A stretch of DNA of 64,000 bases from Bacillus niameyensis (GCF_001375535.1 NZ_LN831197.1:4444410-4508409); one strand, 5' to 3'. Shown: positions 8,110-16,693, numbered from the stretch's first letter. Notes: generated by a model not told the origin, from the letters alone. Numbers and translations are program-made.

Positions 8110-8290
8110 TATATGCATGCTGAATAGACCCCCTTCGCAGAGCTTTAGCACTATATGGCATAGGAAAACTTTCTTCCAGCTACATTAAAAACCACCTTAG
8201 GTCGATGGTTTCTGTTGACCCATTGGAGTCTTTCGACATTTCTGGGCAGCAGCGTATCTCCATATAGGAGCCTCACCTAGCGAGGACAAA
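8110..8290 (-). promoter_or_regulatory. M-box (ykoK leader) magnesium riboswitch
   Basis: Read on the minus strand, the conserved M-box elements occur in order: CGCTAGGTGAGGCTCCTA, GCTGCTGCCCAGAAA, GTCGAAAGAC, CCAATGGGTCAACAG, and then the GCTGGAAGAAAG arm. This is the classical Mg2+-sensing leader of mgtE genes. High Mg2+ stabilises the aptamer and lets the following terminator form, lowering mgtE expression. The coding start is about 390 nt further on, longer than usual because repeat A lies between. Confidence 0.93.
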
Positions 8291-8308
8291 ATATGAACTT
8301 TTAACTCT

Positions 8309-8338
8309 AGTGTATATGGGGAAAGAGAGTGTGTCAAA
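8309..8338 (-). promoter_or_regulatory. Probable sigma-A promoter of the mgtE leader
   Basis: On the minus strand TTGACA (8338-8333) is followed after 16-18 bp by TATACA or TACACT (about 8316-8309). The start point would be just upstream of the M-box. Confidence 0.6.
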
Positions 8339-8581
8339 CGAGTTAATAAGATTCATCTCTGACTTTGATAAAAAACAGAGTGAAACAAAAGTCTTTTTAC
8401 CTTTGATAAATCCGAAAGATATGGAGATTGTGGATTTACCCGCTTCGGAAATACACATCTCTTTCCTATCCAAGTTAGCATATGACGTATCCATTGATGC
8501 CCGATCACGAAGTTTGAACCTAAAACGGTAATCAAATCATACGGGCAAGTAATGAAATCTCTTGAACGCCGTTTTAATGAC

Positions 8582-9937
8582 TCATGAGATAACCTCTTTT
8601 AAATTTTGTATTCGAACTATGACAATTGTGATTATAATCATGATCATTGCTGGCAACAGCCATCCAAGTCCCTCACTGTAAAAAGGCAATATTTGCTTGT
8701 AGAAGGAAATAACAGGTTCCATCCAACGAAAATTATTTATTTCTAAAGACTTACATAAAGATTGCAAGCCATCAAAGATACTAATGAAAAACGTAACAGA
8801 AATGGCTGAAATATAGCCGGCTCGATGATGATTAAATAGTGGTGCAAGGAAAGTTAAAATCATTAACACAATTGCCAGTGGGTAAAGGAACATAAGAACT
8901 GGAACGGAAAATGTTATTATGTTTGATAATCCAAAGTTAGCGATGATGAATGTTAAAGTTGAAAAAAATATAACGAGCGATTTATAAGTGAATTTCGGAA
9001 AAAGGGTTTGAAAATATTCAGCACACGCTGTTGTTAATCCGATAGCAGTCGTTAAACAGGCTAGAGTAATTAGAATGGCGAGCATAATCAATCCAAATGT
9101 TCCAAAGTAATAGTTAGCAGCGCTACTTAAAACGGGTCCGCCATTCGCAAAAATTTCAAAGGATTCTACACTTGTTGCTCCCATATAAGCAATACCAACA
9201 TAGATGACTCCAAGTAGTGTGATGGCGACAAGACCTGATTTTGCAGTGGCATGGAGGACGCCCTTTTTAGAAGTGATCCCCATGGACCGAACGGAATTGA
9301 TTACGATGATACCAAATACTAGAGAGGCAAGTGCATCCATCGTGTTATATCCATCTAAGAATCCTTTAACAAAAGCACCACTTTTATAATCTCCAACTGG
9401 AGGTTGAATCGTTCCCATCGGTTTAGTGAATACCATGAAAAGCAATATTGCTAAAAGTATGACAATTCCAGGCGCCAATAATTTCCCTACGTTATCGACA
9501 ATCTTTGCCGGATTTAATGAAAACCAAAGTGCCGTAGCAAAAAATAATAGAGTAAAAATGAGTAATCCAACCTCTTGAAATCCTTCGCTTATAAATGGTG
9601 CGATTCCAATTTCGTAAGCAGCTGTTCCAGTACGTGGTGATGCAAAGAATGGACCAATCGTTAAATAAAGAAGAGAAGTGAATAAAACCGCATAGGTTGG
9701 GCTGACCTTGCTAGCAAGTTCCTCCAAATTTCGTTTTCCAGAAAAGCCCATTGCCAAAATACCAAGTAGTGGAAGGCTAACTCCCGTAATTAAAAAGCCG
9801 ATGACAGATTGCCAAAGATTTGTTCCGGCATATTGACCTAATTGTGCTGGAAAAATTAAGTTTCCGGCACCAAAAAATAAGGCAAATAACATGAATCCAA
9901 TGGCTGCATATTTTGAAAGTGAAAGTTTTTCCTTCAT
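8582..9937 (-). CDS. brnQ: Branched-chain amino acid:cation symporter BrnQ
   Basis: The 451-residue membrane protein of the LIVCS family imports Leu, Ile and Val with Na+ or H+. The N-terminal ALFFGAGNLIFPAQLGQ and the block FFASPRTGTAAYEIGI are family signatures, and about twelve hydrophobic segments span the length. The ATG at 9937 is preceded by AAGGAGAAA; an in-frame codon ten residues upstream has no ribosome site. No T-box or other leader RNA was seen upstream. It lies divergent to the TPR gene at 10135 and appears to be transcribed alone. Confidence 0.95.
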   Translation of the reverse strand: MKEKLSLSKYAAIGFMLFALFFGAGNLIFPAQLGQYAGTNLWQSVIGFLITGVSLPLLGILAMGFSGKRNLEELASKVSPTYAVLFTSLLYLTIGPFFASPRTGTAAYEIGIAPFISEGFQEVGLLIFTLLFFATALWFSLNPAKIVDNVGKLLAPGIVILLAILLFMVFTKPMGTIQPPVGDYKSGAFVKGFLDGYNTMDALASLVFGIIVINSVRSMGITSKKGVLHATAKSGLVAITLLGVIYVGIAYMGATSVESFEIFANGGPVLSSAANYYFGTFGLIMLAILITLACLTTAIGLTTACAEYFQTLFPKFTYKSLVIFFSTLTFIIANFGLSNIITFSVPVLMFLYPLAIVLMILTFLAPLFNHHRAGYISAISVTFFISIFDGLQSLCKSLEINNFRWMEPVISFYKQILPFYSEGLGWLLPAMIMIIITIVIVRIQNLKEVIS

Positions 9938-10058
9938 TATAATTTCTCCTTGATAGATGCTTAACATACTATAGTAATATAGAATCTAATGAAATCTATC
10001 ATACTCTCAAATTAGACAAAATACAACACATGCCGACAAAATCTTTAGATAATTGTAA

Positions 10059-10083
10059 TTTATCTCGCATTAACTGTCTGCAA
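10059..10083 (+). repeat. Short copy of dispersed repeat family B
   Basis: The segment beginning TTTATCTCGCATTAACTG matches TTTATCCCGCATTAACTG at 48008 and, inverted, 29697-29750, with 3 mismatches in 25. It lies in the divergent brnQ/TPR-gene spacer. Confidence 0.55.
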
Positions 10084-10134
10084 TGATAGAGAAGTAATAA
10101 AGTGATCTTGAATAAAATAGGGGGAATTTTCATT

Positions 10135-11187
10135 ATGAAATTAAAAGATAAAACGATTGAAGAGCTTCTTGATTTAGAGGCTGAGTTTCGCGAGCAGAGT
10201 AATGAAGAAGATGTTGCTTTATATCTATTAACATCTATCTACGAGGAACTTTATAAAAAGATTTTACGTGATTTAGAGAGTGAGTATGACTCGAGCCTGG
10301 GGGAAATTAAAAATAGGTTAATCGCTTATTTAGTTCAATATGGAACATACATGAAAACTCAATATCAAAAGGATGACCGCGCAGCTGAATCCTCACTTAA
10401 AAAAGCAATTCAATATAATCGTGAGTTGCCGATTGCCTATTACCGTTTAGGTTTTCTTAGTTACAAAAAGCATAATTTTGCATTAGCTGCAGATTATTTT
10501 CAAAAGGCAACGAAGTCCAATTCAACCTGTCGCCAACTAGAGTACAAGCTTAACCAGCAGCAACTTTACAACACATATGTATATTTGATGAATAGCTTTT
10601 TATATATGGCTGAGAATGCGCAAGCTACGCTTAAAGACCTAGAAACTCAAGAATATGAAGAACAAATACCAGATTATAATAAGTCTTCTTTATATGAAAC
10701 GATTCAAAAAAATGAACGATACTTAAATACAAATGCCTTTACAGTTTTAAGTGCTGATGGTAACAGAATGTGCACGAAAGAAGAGTGCGAGAGAATAATT
10801 GAAGAAAATGCTCTACCAGCAACGTTTATTCTTTATTTTTCAGATCGCCACCATTCCTTGTTTTTCAATGGCCGCGAGTCGTTGTTAAATATTAAACAAG
10901 CTGAAATGCTCCGTTACTTTTTTCTAAGGACGAATAAAGCTACTCCGGCAACAAAAAATGATTTTGCAAGAATACTTGAAAGCAGAGCAATTGAAATACC
11001 TGACAACAGCTTTGTGCAGACAGTACGACGGCTAAATCAAAAAGTTAGACAATCGGATATCACAGCCAACATCATTGAAAATTATGAGGGAAGATATCAC
11101 GGGCAAGTCGCTTATTTTTACAACCAGATATTCCCTTATGCGATTATCTTCCGCAGTGACAGTAGCTTTATTTTAGATGGAAATTAG
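10135..11187 (+). CDS. TPR protein with winged-helix-like C-terminus
   Basis: This 350-residue protein is not assigned to a named family. Residues about 60-150 form at least two TPR-like helical pairs (AESSLKKAIQYNRELPIAYYRLGFLSYKKHNFALAADYFQ, split here by its helices). The C-terminal third (about 230-330) resembles an OmpR-type winged helix: LLNIKQAEMLRYFFLRTNK, then DFARILES and VQTVRRLNQKVRQ. It may be a transcription regulator with a TPR sensing domain, as in activators with a bacterial transcriptional-activator domain. The ATG at 10135 is chosen because GGGGGAA lies 8 nt before it. It is soluble, with no signal peptide. Confidence 0.6.
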   Translation: MKLKDKTIEELLDLEAEFREQSNEEDVALYLLTSIYEELYKKILRDLESEYDSSLGEIKNRLIAYLVQYGTYMKTQYQKDDRAAESSLKKAIQYNRELPIAYYRLGFLSYKKHNFALAADYFQKATKSNSTCRQLEYKLNQQQLYNTYVYLMNSFLYMAENAQATLKDLETQEYEEQIPDYNKSSLYETIQKNERYLNTNAFTVLSADGNRMCTKEECERIIEENALPATFILYFSDRHHSLFFNGRESLLNIKQAEMLRYFFLRTNKATPATKNDFARILESRAIEIPDNSFVQTVRRLNQKVRQSDITANIIENYEGRYHGQVAYFYNQIFPYAIIFRSDSSFILDGN

Positions 11188-11201
11188 GGACATCCAGTCC
11201 A

Positions 11202-11217
11202 ATGACATGTATGTCAT
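11202..11217 (+). promoter_or_regulatory. Operator-like dyad before the metallopeptidase gene
   Basis: ATGACAT-GT-ATGTCAT is a dyad with perfect 7-bp arms, 49 bp before the next start codon. It could be a repressor site or a small hairpin. Confidence 0.35.
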
Positions 11218-11265
11218 CGACCTCATGTGATACTTAATTTAGAAATGAGGAAAGGATGACAGTAA

Positions 11266-12642
11266 ATGAAAACATGGAATCAATTATTTCTGCGCCACGG
11301 CTGGAATCTTGGAAATGAAAAAGAAAATGTATTTAATTTGCGGACGGAAACAGAAGGTAATGTTCGTTTTTTAATGGAAAGTTTGGAGCTAGCTCACGTT
11401 GATTATACGGTGAGCGGGGGAAAGTTAGTATTGCCAATCGTGCCAATTCCTGAAGAAGCTTGGATTGAAGTTCTCGATTTTGAATACAGAGGTAGAGGGG
11501 GCTTTTGGTTTCAGCCAAATACAGAGGAACCAAAGTTAAATGAACTGGATACGTATATAAGTGGTATCGTCCGTCAGCTCATACGACTTGGATTTCAAAC
11601 AGTAGGTTCCTGTGATGGACATGGCAGAAGAGTTGCGCATATAGTCATTTCCAAGGAAGGGAATGACTTTGAAAAACTGAGCCAAATGCTTCTTGCATTT
11701 GGAATGAAACGCATCCATTATCGTGAAAATGGAAAAAACTATCACCTATCATTACCGCTCAAAAAAATAGAGTTACTTGATCTAGCTGAAAAAATGAGTG
11801 TAGTAGAAAAAAGCTGGCTAGACAAAGGTTATGAATTCATCGAAGAACAGCTGTTTTATCACCAACTAGAGGAACTTCTTTCATTATCAGGTGTAAGCGG
11901 AAATGAGGAAATGATTCGTGATTTTGTGAAAGAGCAGTTATCACCACATGTCGATTTCATTACAATAGATCGTCATGGCAATCTTCTCGCTGAAAAGACA
12001 TATAAAACAGGACATGGCCCAACGATCCTTTTGAACGCCCATTTAGATGTAGCAAGCGAATTGGAAATAGACAGGACCATCGTTAAGGAAAATGGTATTT
12101 GGACTAGTAGTAAAGGAATTCTTGGAGCTGATGATCGGGCAGGTGTCGCTGTCCTATTGCAAATGGCCAAAAAATTGGAAAACATTTCCTTCTCTGGTAA
12201 AGTAAAATACATTTTTACGGTAAAGGAGGAAGTAGGTCTCGTAGGGGCTCGGCAAGTAGATGAATATTTCCTTTGGGGAACTAACGCAGCGATAGTAGTT
12301 GATCGCAGGGGCAGTGGGGATATTGTTACATCATGCGCTGGGGTTATCCCTTTTTGTGATGATGAGTATGGACAATTTTTTGAAATGGTTGCGCTGGAAA
12401 ACGGTCTATCCGGCTGGAATTGCACGGCAGGCAGCAGCAGTGATACACGGATCTGGGCAGAACATGGAATCCAAAGCGTCAACCTTTCAGTTGGTTACCA
12501 GCATGAACATACAGACTACGAAACACTAAATATTGCCGCATGCTACCAAACTGTCAAACTTTTAGAAGTTACTTTTAAAAAAGCGGCTGAACTGCACAGG
12601 CTTGTTAGAAGGTTAAGAATGAGAAGAGAAATCGTCAGTTAA
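11266..12642 (+). CDS. M20/M28/M42-type metallopeptidase with an extra N-terminal domain
   Basis: The 458-residue protein has a zinc-peptidase C-terminal part: His in LLNAHLDVAS (about 259), Asp in GADDRAG (about 290), the Glu pair in VKEEVGLVGA (about 321), Asp in VVDRRGSGD (about 345) and His in HEHTDYETL (about 412). All expected metal and catalytic residues are visible. Residues 1-200 form a separate domain (VGSCDGHGRRVAHIVIS in its middle) that I do not recognise in standard aminopeptidases. It probably hydrolyses a peptide or amide bond in the cytoplasm. AGGAAAGGATG precedes the ATG. It lies between a TPR gene and a sigma-factor gene on the same strand. Confidence 0.75.
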   Translation: MKTWNQLFLRHGWNLGNEKENVFNLRTETEGNVRFLMESLELAHVDYTVSGGKLVLPIVPIPEEAWIEVLDFEYRGRGGFWFQPNTEEPKLNELDTYISGIVRQLIRLGFQTVGSCDGHGRRVAHIVISKEGNDFEKLSQMLLAFGMKRIHYRENGKNYHLSLPLKKIELLDLAEKMSVVEKSWLDKGYEFIEEQLFYHQLEELLSLSGVSGNEEMIRDFVKEQLSPHVDFITIDRHGNLLAEKTYKTGHGPTILLNAHLDVASELEIDRTIVKENGIWTSSKGILGADDRAGVAVLLQMAKKLENISFSGKVKYIFTVKEEVGLVGARQVDEYFLWGTNAAIVVDRRGSGDIVTSCAGVIPFCDDEYGQFFEMVALENGLSGWNCTAGSSSDTRIWAEHGIQSVNLSVGYQHEHTDYETLNIAACYQTVKLLEVTFKKAAELHRLVRRLRMRREIVS

Positions 12643-12823
12643 TATATGAGGGCGTATTTATTGTTTTTAGAAAGAAACGACGGATACGTCCTTTTTAGCT
12701 ACTCTAACCAACGTTTACAAGGTGGCTTATATTTAGGTGAAACTCATAAGTTATAACAATAAATTATAAAAGCGTGACCAAATGGAAGGAATAGGTGTCT
12801 AATTACTAAAGGGGGGTGCTCCA

Positions 12824-13324
12824 TTGAAAGTGGAAATATGGTTTGAACAGTATGCGGACGCTGTTTATAAATATATTTTGATGATTGTAAAAGAACACCA
12901 GCTTGCAGAAGATTTGACCCAAGATACATTTATAAAAGCATTCACAAATGCGAACCAATTTCAAGAACAGTCGGAAGTTAAGACATGGCTTTTCCGAATC
13001 GCTTATACGACAACGATGAATTACTTTAGAAAAAAGCATCCAATTGTAATGTTGTTTGGTGCTCCAATTGCAACGAAAAGTCTCGAAGATATTGTGATTG
13101 AACAAGAGGAATTACGTCAACTATTCAAGGCGATTTCTGCGTTGAAAACGAGTTATCAGCAAGTAATTGTGCTCAGAAAGGTTCAACAATTTACAGTAAA
13201 GGAAACAGCGGCAGTCTTAGGTTGGAGCGAGGGGAAGGTCAAAATGCAATTAATGCGGGCTTTAAAATCCCTTCATCAACAAATGGAGGAACAAGGAGGG
13301 ATGCAAGATGAAAACTATATATGA
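12824..13324 (+). CDS. ECF-type RNA polymerase sigma factor
   Basis: The 166-residue protein has sigma region 2 at about residues 5-75 (AEDLTQDTFIKAF and VKTWLFRIAYTTTMNYFRKK) and region 4 at about 100-155 (YQQVIVLRKVQQFTVKETAAVLGWSEGKVKMQLMRALKSL). The TTG start follows GGGGGGTGCTCC. It overlaps the next gene, a membrane protein, by 17 bp, the usual arrangement for an ECF sigma factor and its anti-sigma factor. It directs RNA polymerase to a small regulon; the signal is unknown. No clear autoregulatory ECF promoter was found upstream. Confidence 0.92.
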   Translation: MKVEIWFEQYADAVYKYILMIVKEHQLAEDLTQDTFIKAFTNANQFQEQSEVKTWLFRIAYTTTMNYFRKKHPIVMLFGAPIATKSLEDIVIEQEELRQLFKAISALKTSYQQVIVLRKVQQFTVKETAAVLGWSEGKVKMQLMRALKSLHQQMEEQGGMQDENYI

Positions 13325-14051
13325 TGATCAATTTAAACGTTTGAACCAAACAATATCTCTTAATGAATCGACGAAGAAGCGAATGTATCACCAGATTGTC
13401 CATTCAAAAAAGAAAACGAACTCTCATTTTCTGCCGAGGGTTATGACGGCTTTATTGACTTTGTTTATGTTTGGTGCATTATATTTTATCATTACCGAAG
13501 GAACCCACGGATCCATAACAGATCCGATAACTCCAGAAACTTTACCAACAATCGAACTGCCGGAAAATGCCTTTTCGCTTGAATGGGGATCAGATGATAT
13601 GGACCGAGGAAATCACGATATGTATACTGATTACCATAGTGAACTCGTAGTCTCAAAGGAATTTCAGCCCGTTAATCGGGGGGATGTTTTATACTATGAA
13701 TTTAAAAACGAAAATCGTTTAGGAAGGATTATCGGATTACCAGGTGAAACTGTTGAAATCAAGGGTGGGCAAGTATATATTGATGGGAAAAAACTGGATA
13801 CTTTTTATGGAACAGCTACTGTGAGAGGGAAAAGGGAAGATGAGTACTTTGAATCTATAAAGGATGCAGATCATTGGGTAAATATTCCATCCATGAAAGA
13901 ATATTTTAAAACTACTATGGATCCGGTAACGGTAGAAGAGGGAACGATATTTGTTTTAGTCGATCACTGGTGGCGAGGATTCGACAGTCGTGATTTCGGA
14001 CTCATATCCGTTGATGCCGTTCAAGGGAAAGTATTGGGATATAAAAAATAA
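13308..14051 (+). CDS. Putative anti-sigma membrane protein with degenerate signal-peptidase domain
   Basis: This 247-residue protein has a short basic cytoplasmic part (1-40), one membrane segment (about 44-62) and an extracellular domain resembling type I signal peptidase. GRIIGLPGETVEIKGG (139-154), VYIDGKKL and RGFDSRDFGLISVDAVQGKV match S26 boxes D and E. The catalytic Lys expected before RIIGLPG is Gly139, and no SMxPT-like serine box is seen near residues 101-115, so it is probably not an active peptidase. It overlaps the ECF sigma gene by 17 bp and is a likely anti-sigma or sensor partner. AAGGAGGGATGCAAG precedes the ATG. Confidence 0.7.
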   Translation: MKTIYDDQFKRLNQTISLNESTKKRMYHQIVHSKKKTNSHFLPRVMTALLTLFMFGALYFIITEGTHGSITDPITPETLPTIELPENAFSLEWGSDDMDRGNHDMYTDYHSELVVSKEFQPVNRGDVLYYEFKNENRLGRIIGLPGETVEIKGGQVYIDGKKLDTFYGTATVRGKREDEYFESIKDADHWVNIPSMKEYFKTTMDPVTVEEGTIFVLVDHWWRGFDSRDFGLISVDAVQGKVLGYKK

Positions 14052-14150
14052 CAAAGAAAAATAGAAACTGATGGGCTAACCGTGGGGACGAATCTGTTCG
14101 ACTATAATGAAATCAAAAAAGTCCCCGTCTTTCACCGAACATTATAGTAC
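14052..14150. other. Intergenic segment with complex inverted repeats
   Basis: GTGGGGAC/GTCCCCGT and CTATAATG/CATTATAG can pair across this segment, which lies between the sigma operon and the IS1595-type element. It may act as a terminator region; no gene was seen. Confidence 0.35.
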
Positions 14151-14158
14151 AAAAGAAA
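14151..14158. repeat. Target-site duplication, left copy
   Basis: AAAAGAAA, identical to 15766-15773 on the other side of the IS1595-type element. Confidence 0.85.
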
Positions 14159-14198
14159 GGCTCTGTTAAATTTTAATGTTGTTTTTTGAAAAGAATAT

Positions 14199-14222
14199 TG
14201 GAACTCCTTTTTATGGAGTTCC
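14199..14222. terminator. Hairpin after the passenger gene
   Basis: GGAACTCC-TTTTTAT-GGAGTTCC forms a stem just downstream of the passenger stop codon. On the minus strand it is followed by AATATTCTTTTC. Confidence 0.5.
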
Positions 14223-14229
14223 GGATTGT

Positions 14230-14685
14230 TCAATCCCAATAGTTAAAGATTAATTGTCCTATCGTTTCGGGTTTCCAGTAGGAAATTTGCTCCAATTCTG
14301 CATTATTCAATTCCGTAGGTTTCACCAAATTTTGATTAAAAGGAGCATTTAGTTCAACTGATTTCAATACTTGATAAAAAGGAGAAAATTGCTCATAAAT
14401 AAAAGGTTCGTCGATGAATTTGATGTTTCCAAATTCGACTACCGATGCAAAAGCAAGATAAGGAAAATGTTCATTAAGCAGTATATAGAACTGATTATCT
14501 AAAATCTTAACTTGAGCATAATAAAAATTTTCTGTATATCGAGGGCTTTTAAAATCAATTACTTTTCCACCGCTACGAATTGCAACATCAAAGCATAATT
14601 GTTTGAATTGTCTCCAGTCTACTTGAGGTGGTGGGGTGTTGACTTTTGAATTATAAAAACCAGTTATTCCATTAGGAAGTTTCAC
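14230..14685 (-). CDS. Passenger protein of the IS1595-type element, unknown function
   Basis: The product is a soluble protein of 151 residues that I do not recognise. It begins VKLPNGITGFYN and ends ISYWKPETIGQLIFNYWD; there is no signal peptide or membrane segment. The GTG at 14685 is preferred over an in-frame ATG at 14736 because GGTGGTGA lies 8 nt before it. The frame is intact although the adjacent transposase is broken, so selection may preserve it or the decay may be recent. Its position between the left terminal repeat and the transposase marks it as a passenger carried by the element, not a host gene. Confidence 0.65.
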   Translation of the reverse strand: MKLPNGITGFYNSKVNTPPPQVDWRQFKQLCFDVAIRSGGKVIDFKSPRYTENFYYAQVKILDNQFYILLNEHFPYLAFASVVEFGNIKFIDEPFIYEQFSPFYQVLKSVELNAPFNQNLVKPTELNNAELEQISYWKPETIGQLIFNYWD

Positions 14686-14830
14686 TTCTTGTTCACCACC
14701 GTTACACACTAAATTTAGATAAACATAGACTATCATAAGTATCGGTCATTTCGAATACAAAAGATGTTAATAACAATTCTTTAATATGTTGTTTTGTGCT
14801 TTCGTTACTTCGACTATCAACGAATAGAAA

Positions 14831-15738
14831 CTAAGCAAGGTAATTATCCAAATATTTAGTAGCCACGCCCTTAAAACGGTCTATCCATTGTTTCAAACGA
14901 GAATGGAGACCGTTGACATTTTGGATGTGATACAAGCCCTTGATAACGTGTTTGCCACTGTCTGATTTATACGGTAATGCTCTAAACCTTTTTCTTTTGC
15001 ATAGGTTTTGTAAGCTCTCCAAGCATCGACTCTCGGTTTTACAATACGCCCAATACACGCAACTTTGGAGACAGTTGCTTTTGTACGGTCTCTGGCAACA
15101 AGGACACAAACCTGTTCGTGGCTTATTCCTCTATGTTTGGACTTTCCGCCACGTTTGCGAGGTTTCCGTTCTGTAATCCACGCTGACCTTTTTGAGAGTA
15201 CAGGAAATAGGTCTCGTCAATTTCAACGATACCTTCAAAATGTTCAACATCCATTTGTTTTAAGGCTGACAACAGTTTGTGTCTCCAATAAAAAGTGTAA
15301 CCCAAGTAACCACTACGATTTCAGCCGATTTTCGCAGGGAATATCCTTTGAACATACAATCAACAAAGGTAATCTATTCATTGCCTTTTCGAGTACGGTA
15401 CAAGACGGTATTGGATGTGTCAGTAAAGGTTTTTCCACAACATATACAGCGATACCGTTGCCGACCATTATATTTACCGAACCGAACAACGTGTTCAGAT
15501 GAACAATGAGGACACTCAAATCCTTGAAGCGAGTTTCTCTCATTTCATTGATTAAACGACCACCAGCAGAGGAGGAAGGGGCAACATAGCGTTTAACCCA
15601 TTGATAGACTTGTGCTTTTTGGGTGTGTGGTAATTTGTCGATATACCTTAACAAATTGCTAAACGCTTTGCTCACCTTGATACCTAAACGAATGCATGTT
15701 CTTATATTGATTATATCAAGTTTTCGGAGAGGTTTCAA
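14831..15738 (-). pseudogene. Decayed IS1595-family (ISXO2-like) transposase
   Basis: The transposase is spread over at least three frames. The start (from 15738) reads MKPLRKLDIINI and reaches MRETRFK. A frame change gives a zinc-ribbon CPHCSSEHVVRFGKYNG. Another segment reads GYTFYWRHKLLSALKQMD and EGIVEIDETYF, which carries the first catalytic Asp. The last part is [20 protein letters not shown]. Several frameshifts make it non-functional. The family is clear from the IDETYF motif, the HxxNVNGLHS block and the terminal repeats. Confidence 0.85.
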
Positions 15739-15765
15739 ATATCAACATTTACCTTTAACAGAGCC

Positions 15766-15773
15766 AAAAGAAA
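15766..15773. repeat. Target-site duplication, right copy
   Basis: AAAAGAAA, identical to 14151-14158. Confidence 0.85.
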
Positions 15774-15940
15774 AAACACTATCTAAGAGAGAGCCAGCAA
15801 TTGGAACTTGCATATAGATATTGAAAATACCGCTTGTAAAGTGCCACTTGCTAAATATTATATTAAGAAAAGTAGAAGCAATGGATCGAGCAGGATGGAT
15901 GCGAAAACTAGGAAAATGATAGTAAAAAGGATGAACAAAG

Positions 15941-16591
15941 ATGACAATTATCGATAAATTAAAACTAAGTAAGTATAAAAACATGACTGTTCTTAATCAA
16001 CCGAGGGACTATGACTTGTTTAATGGATACGAGACATCATTAAGGAAAGACCATGATGCTATTTTTATTTTTGTTGAGACAGTGGAAGAGATGGTGCAGC
16101 ATACAGAACGGATTATCAATGAGGAACAATTGCTTGAAAAAGGCTACCTATTTTTTGCCTATCCAAAAAAAGGGAATAAAAGGTATGATACGTTTGTGCA
16201 TAGAGATGAGATTTTTCCAAGGATGAAAGTAGAAGAAGATGGCTATGTGCAAAACAGTGATTTGAAATTCTCGCGAATGGTCAGTATGGATGATGTGTTT
16301 ACTGTCGTAGGATTAAAACGTGAAAAGAAGAAAGCGAAAAAGTCTCCAGCTGCTAGTCAATGTGTTGCAGACTATGAAGATCATGTAAAAGATATTGAAA
16401 GGCTATTAGACGATTATCCGGAAGAATTAAAATTTTTTCAAGAACTAACACCTGGTTATCAAAGGGATTGGGCTCGTTACATCTTTTCAGCGAAACAACA
16501 GAAAACACGAGAAAAGCGGCAAGCCCAAATGGTTGATATTTTATCTCTGCGGTATAAATCTGTTGATTTATTTCGGCAAAAAAAGAAGTAG
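15941..16591 (+). CDS. YdeI/OmpD-associated family protein
   Basis: The 216-residue cytoplasmic protein ends with LTPGYQRDWARYIFSAKQ and a KTREKRQAQMVDIL helix, the C-terminal signature of the YdeI (bacteriocin-protection-like) family. The N-terminal 120 residues are a mixed alpha/beta domain beginning MTIIDKLKLSKYKNM. Biochemical function is unknown. The ATG at 15941 follows AAAAGGATGAAC. The 5' side was separated from its old neighbourhood by the IS1595-type element 170 bp upstream. It appears to be transcribed alone. Confidence 0.75.
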   Translation: MTIIDKLKLSKYKNMTVLNQPRDYDLFNGYETSLRKDHDAIFIFVETVEEMVQHTERIINEEQLLEKGYLFFAYPKKGNKRYDTFVHRDEIFPRMKVEEDGYVQNSDLKFSRMVSMDDVFTVVGLKREKKKAKKSPAASQCVADYEDHVKDIERLLDDYPEELKFFQELTPGYQRDWARYIFSAKQQKTREKRQAQMVDILSLRYKSVDLFRQKKK

Positions 16592-16693
16592 ACGTTTTAT
16601 TGATAGAGGTTAACGTATAAAATTGTATTTTTTCTCTAACATGGCTATGGAATACATACAAGATAATGATTGGTATGGAAAAATTAGGAGGAA

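Larger units (their letters stand above)
14159..15765 (-). mobile_element. IS1595-type insertion element with passenger gene, decayed transposase
   Basis: The left terminal inverted repeat starts GGCTCTGTTAAATTTTAATG (14159) and the right one, read inward from 15765, starts GGCTCTGTTAAAGGTAAATG. They match in 19 of the first 23 bases. Perfect 8-bp direct repeats AAAAGAAA flank the element (14151-14158 and 15766-15773), the duplication size typical of IS1595. Inside are an intact ORF (14230-14685) and a frameshifted ISXO2-like transposase. Confidence 0.88.

Noticed and set aside
8310-8531. A 73-codon plus-strand frame between the M-box and brnQ
   Set aside because: It overlaps the probable promoter of the mgtE leader, lacks a convincing ribosome site at its first codon, and has an equally long frame on the other strand; I could not support it as a gene.
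15774-15940. Possible gene tail ending MDRAGWMRKLGK to the right of the IS1595-type element
   Set aside because: The frame is short, has no start and no recognisable family; too little to call a pseudogene.
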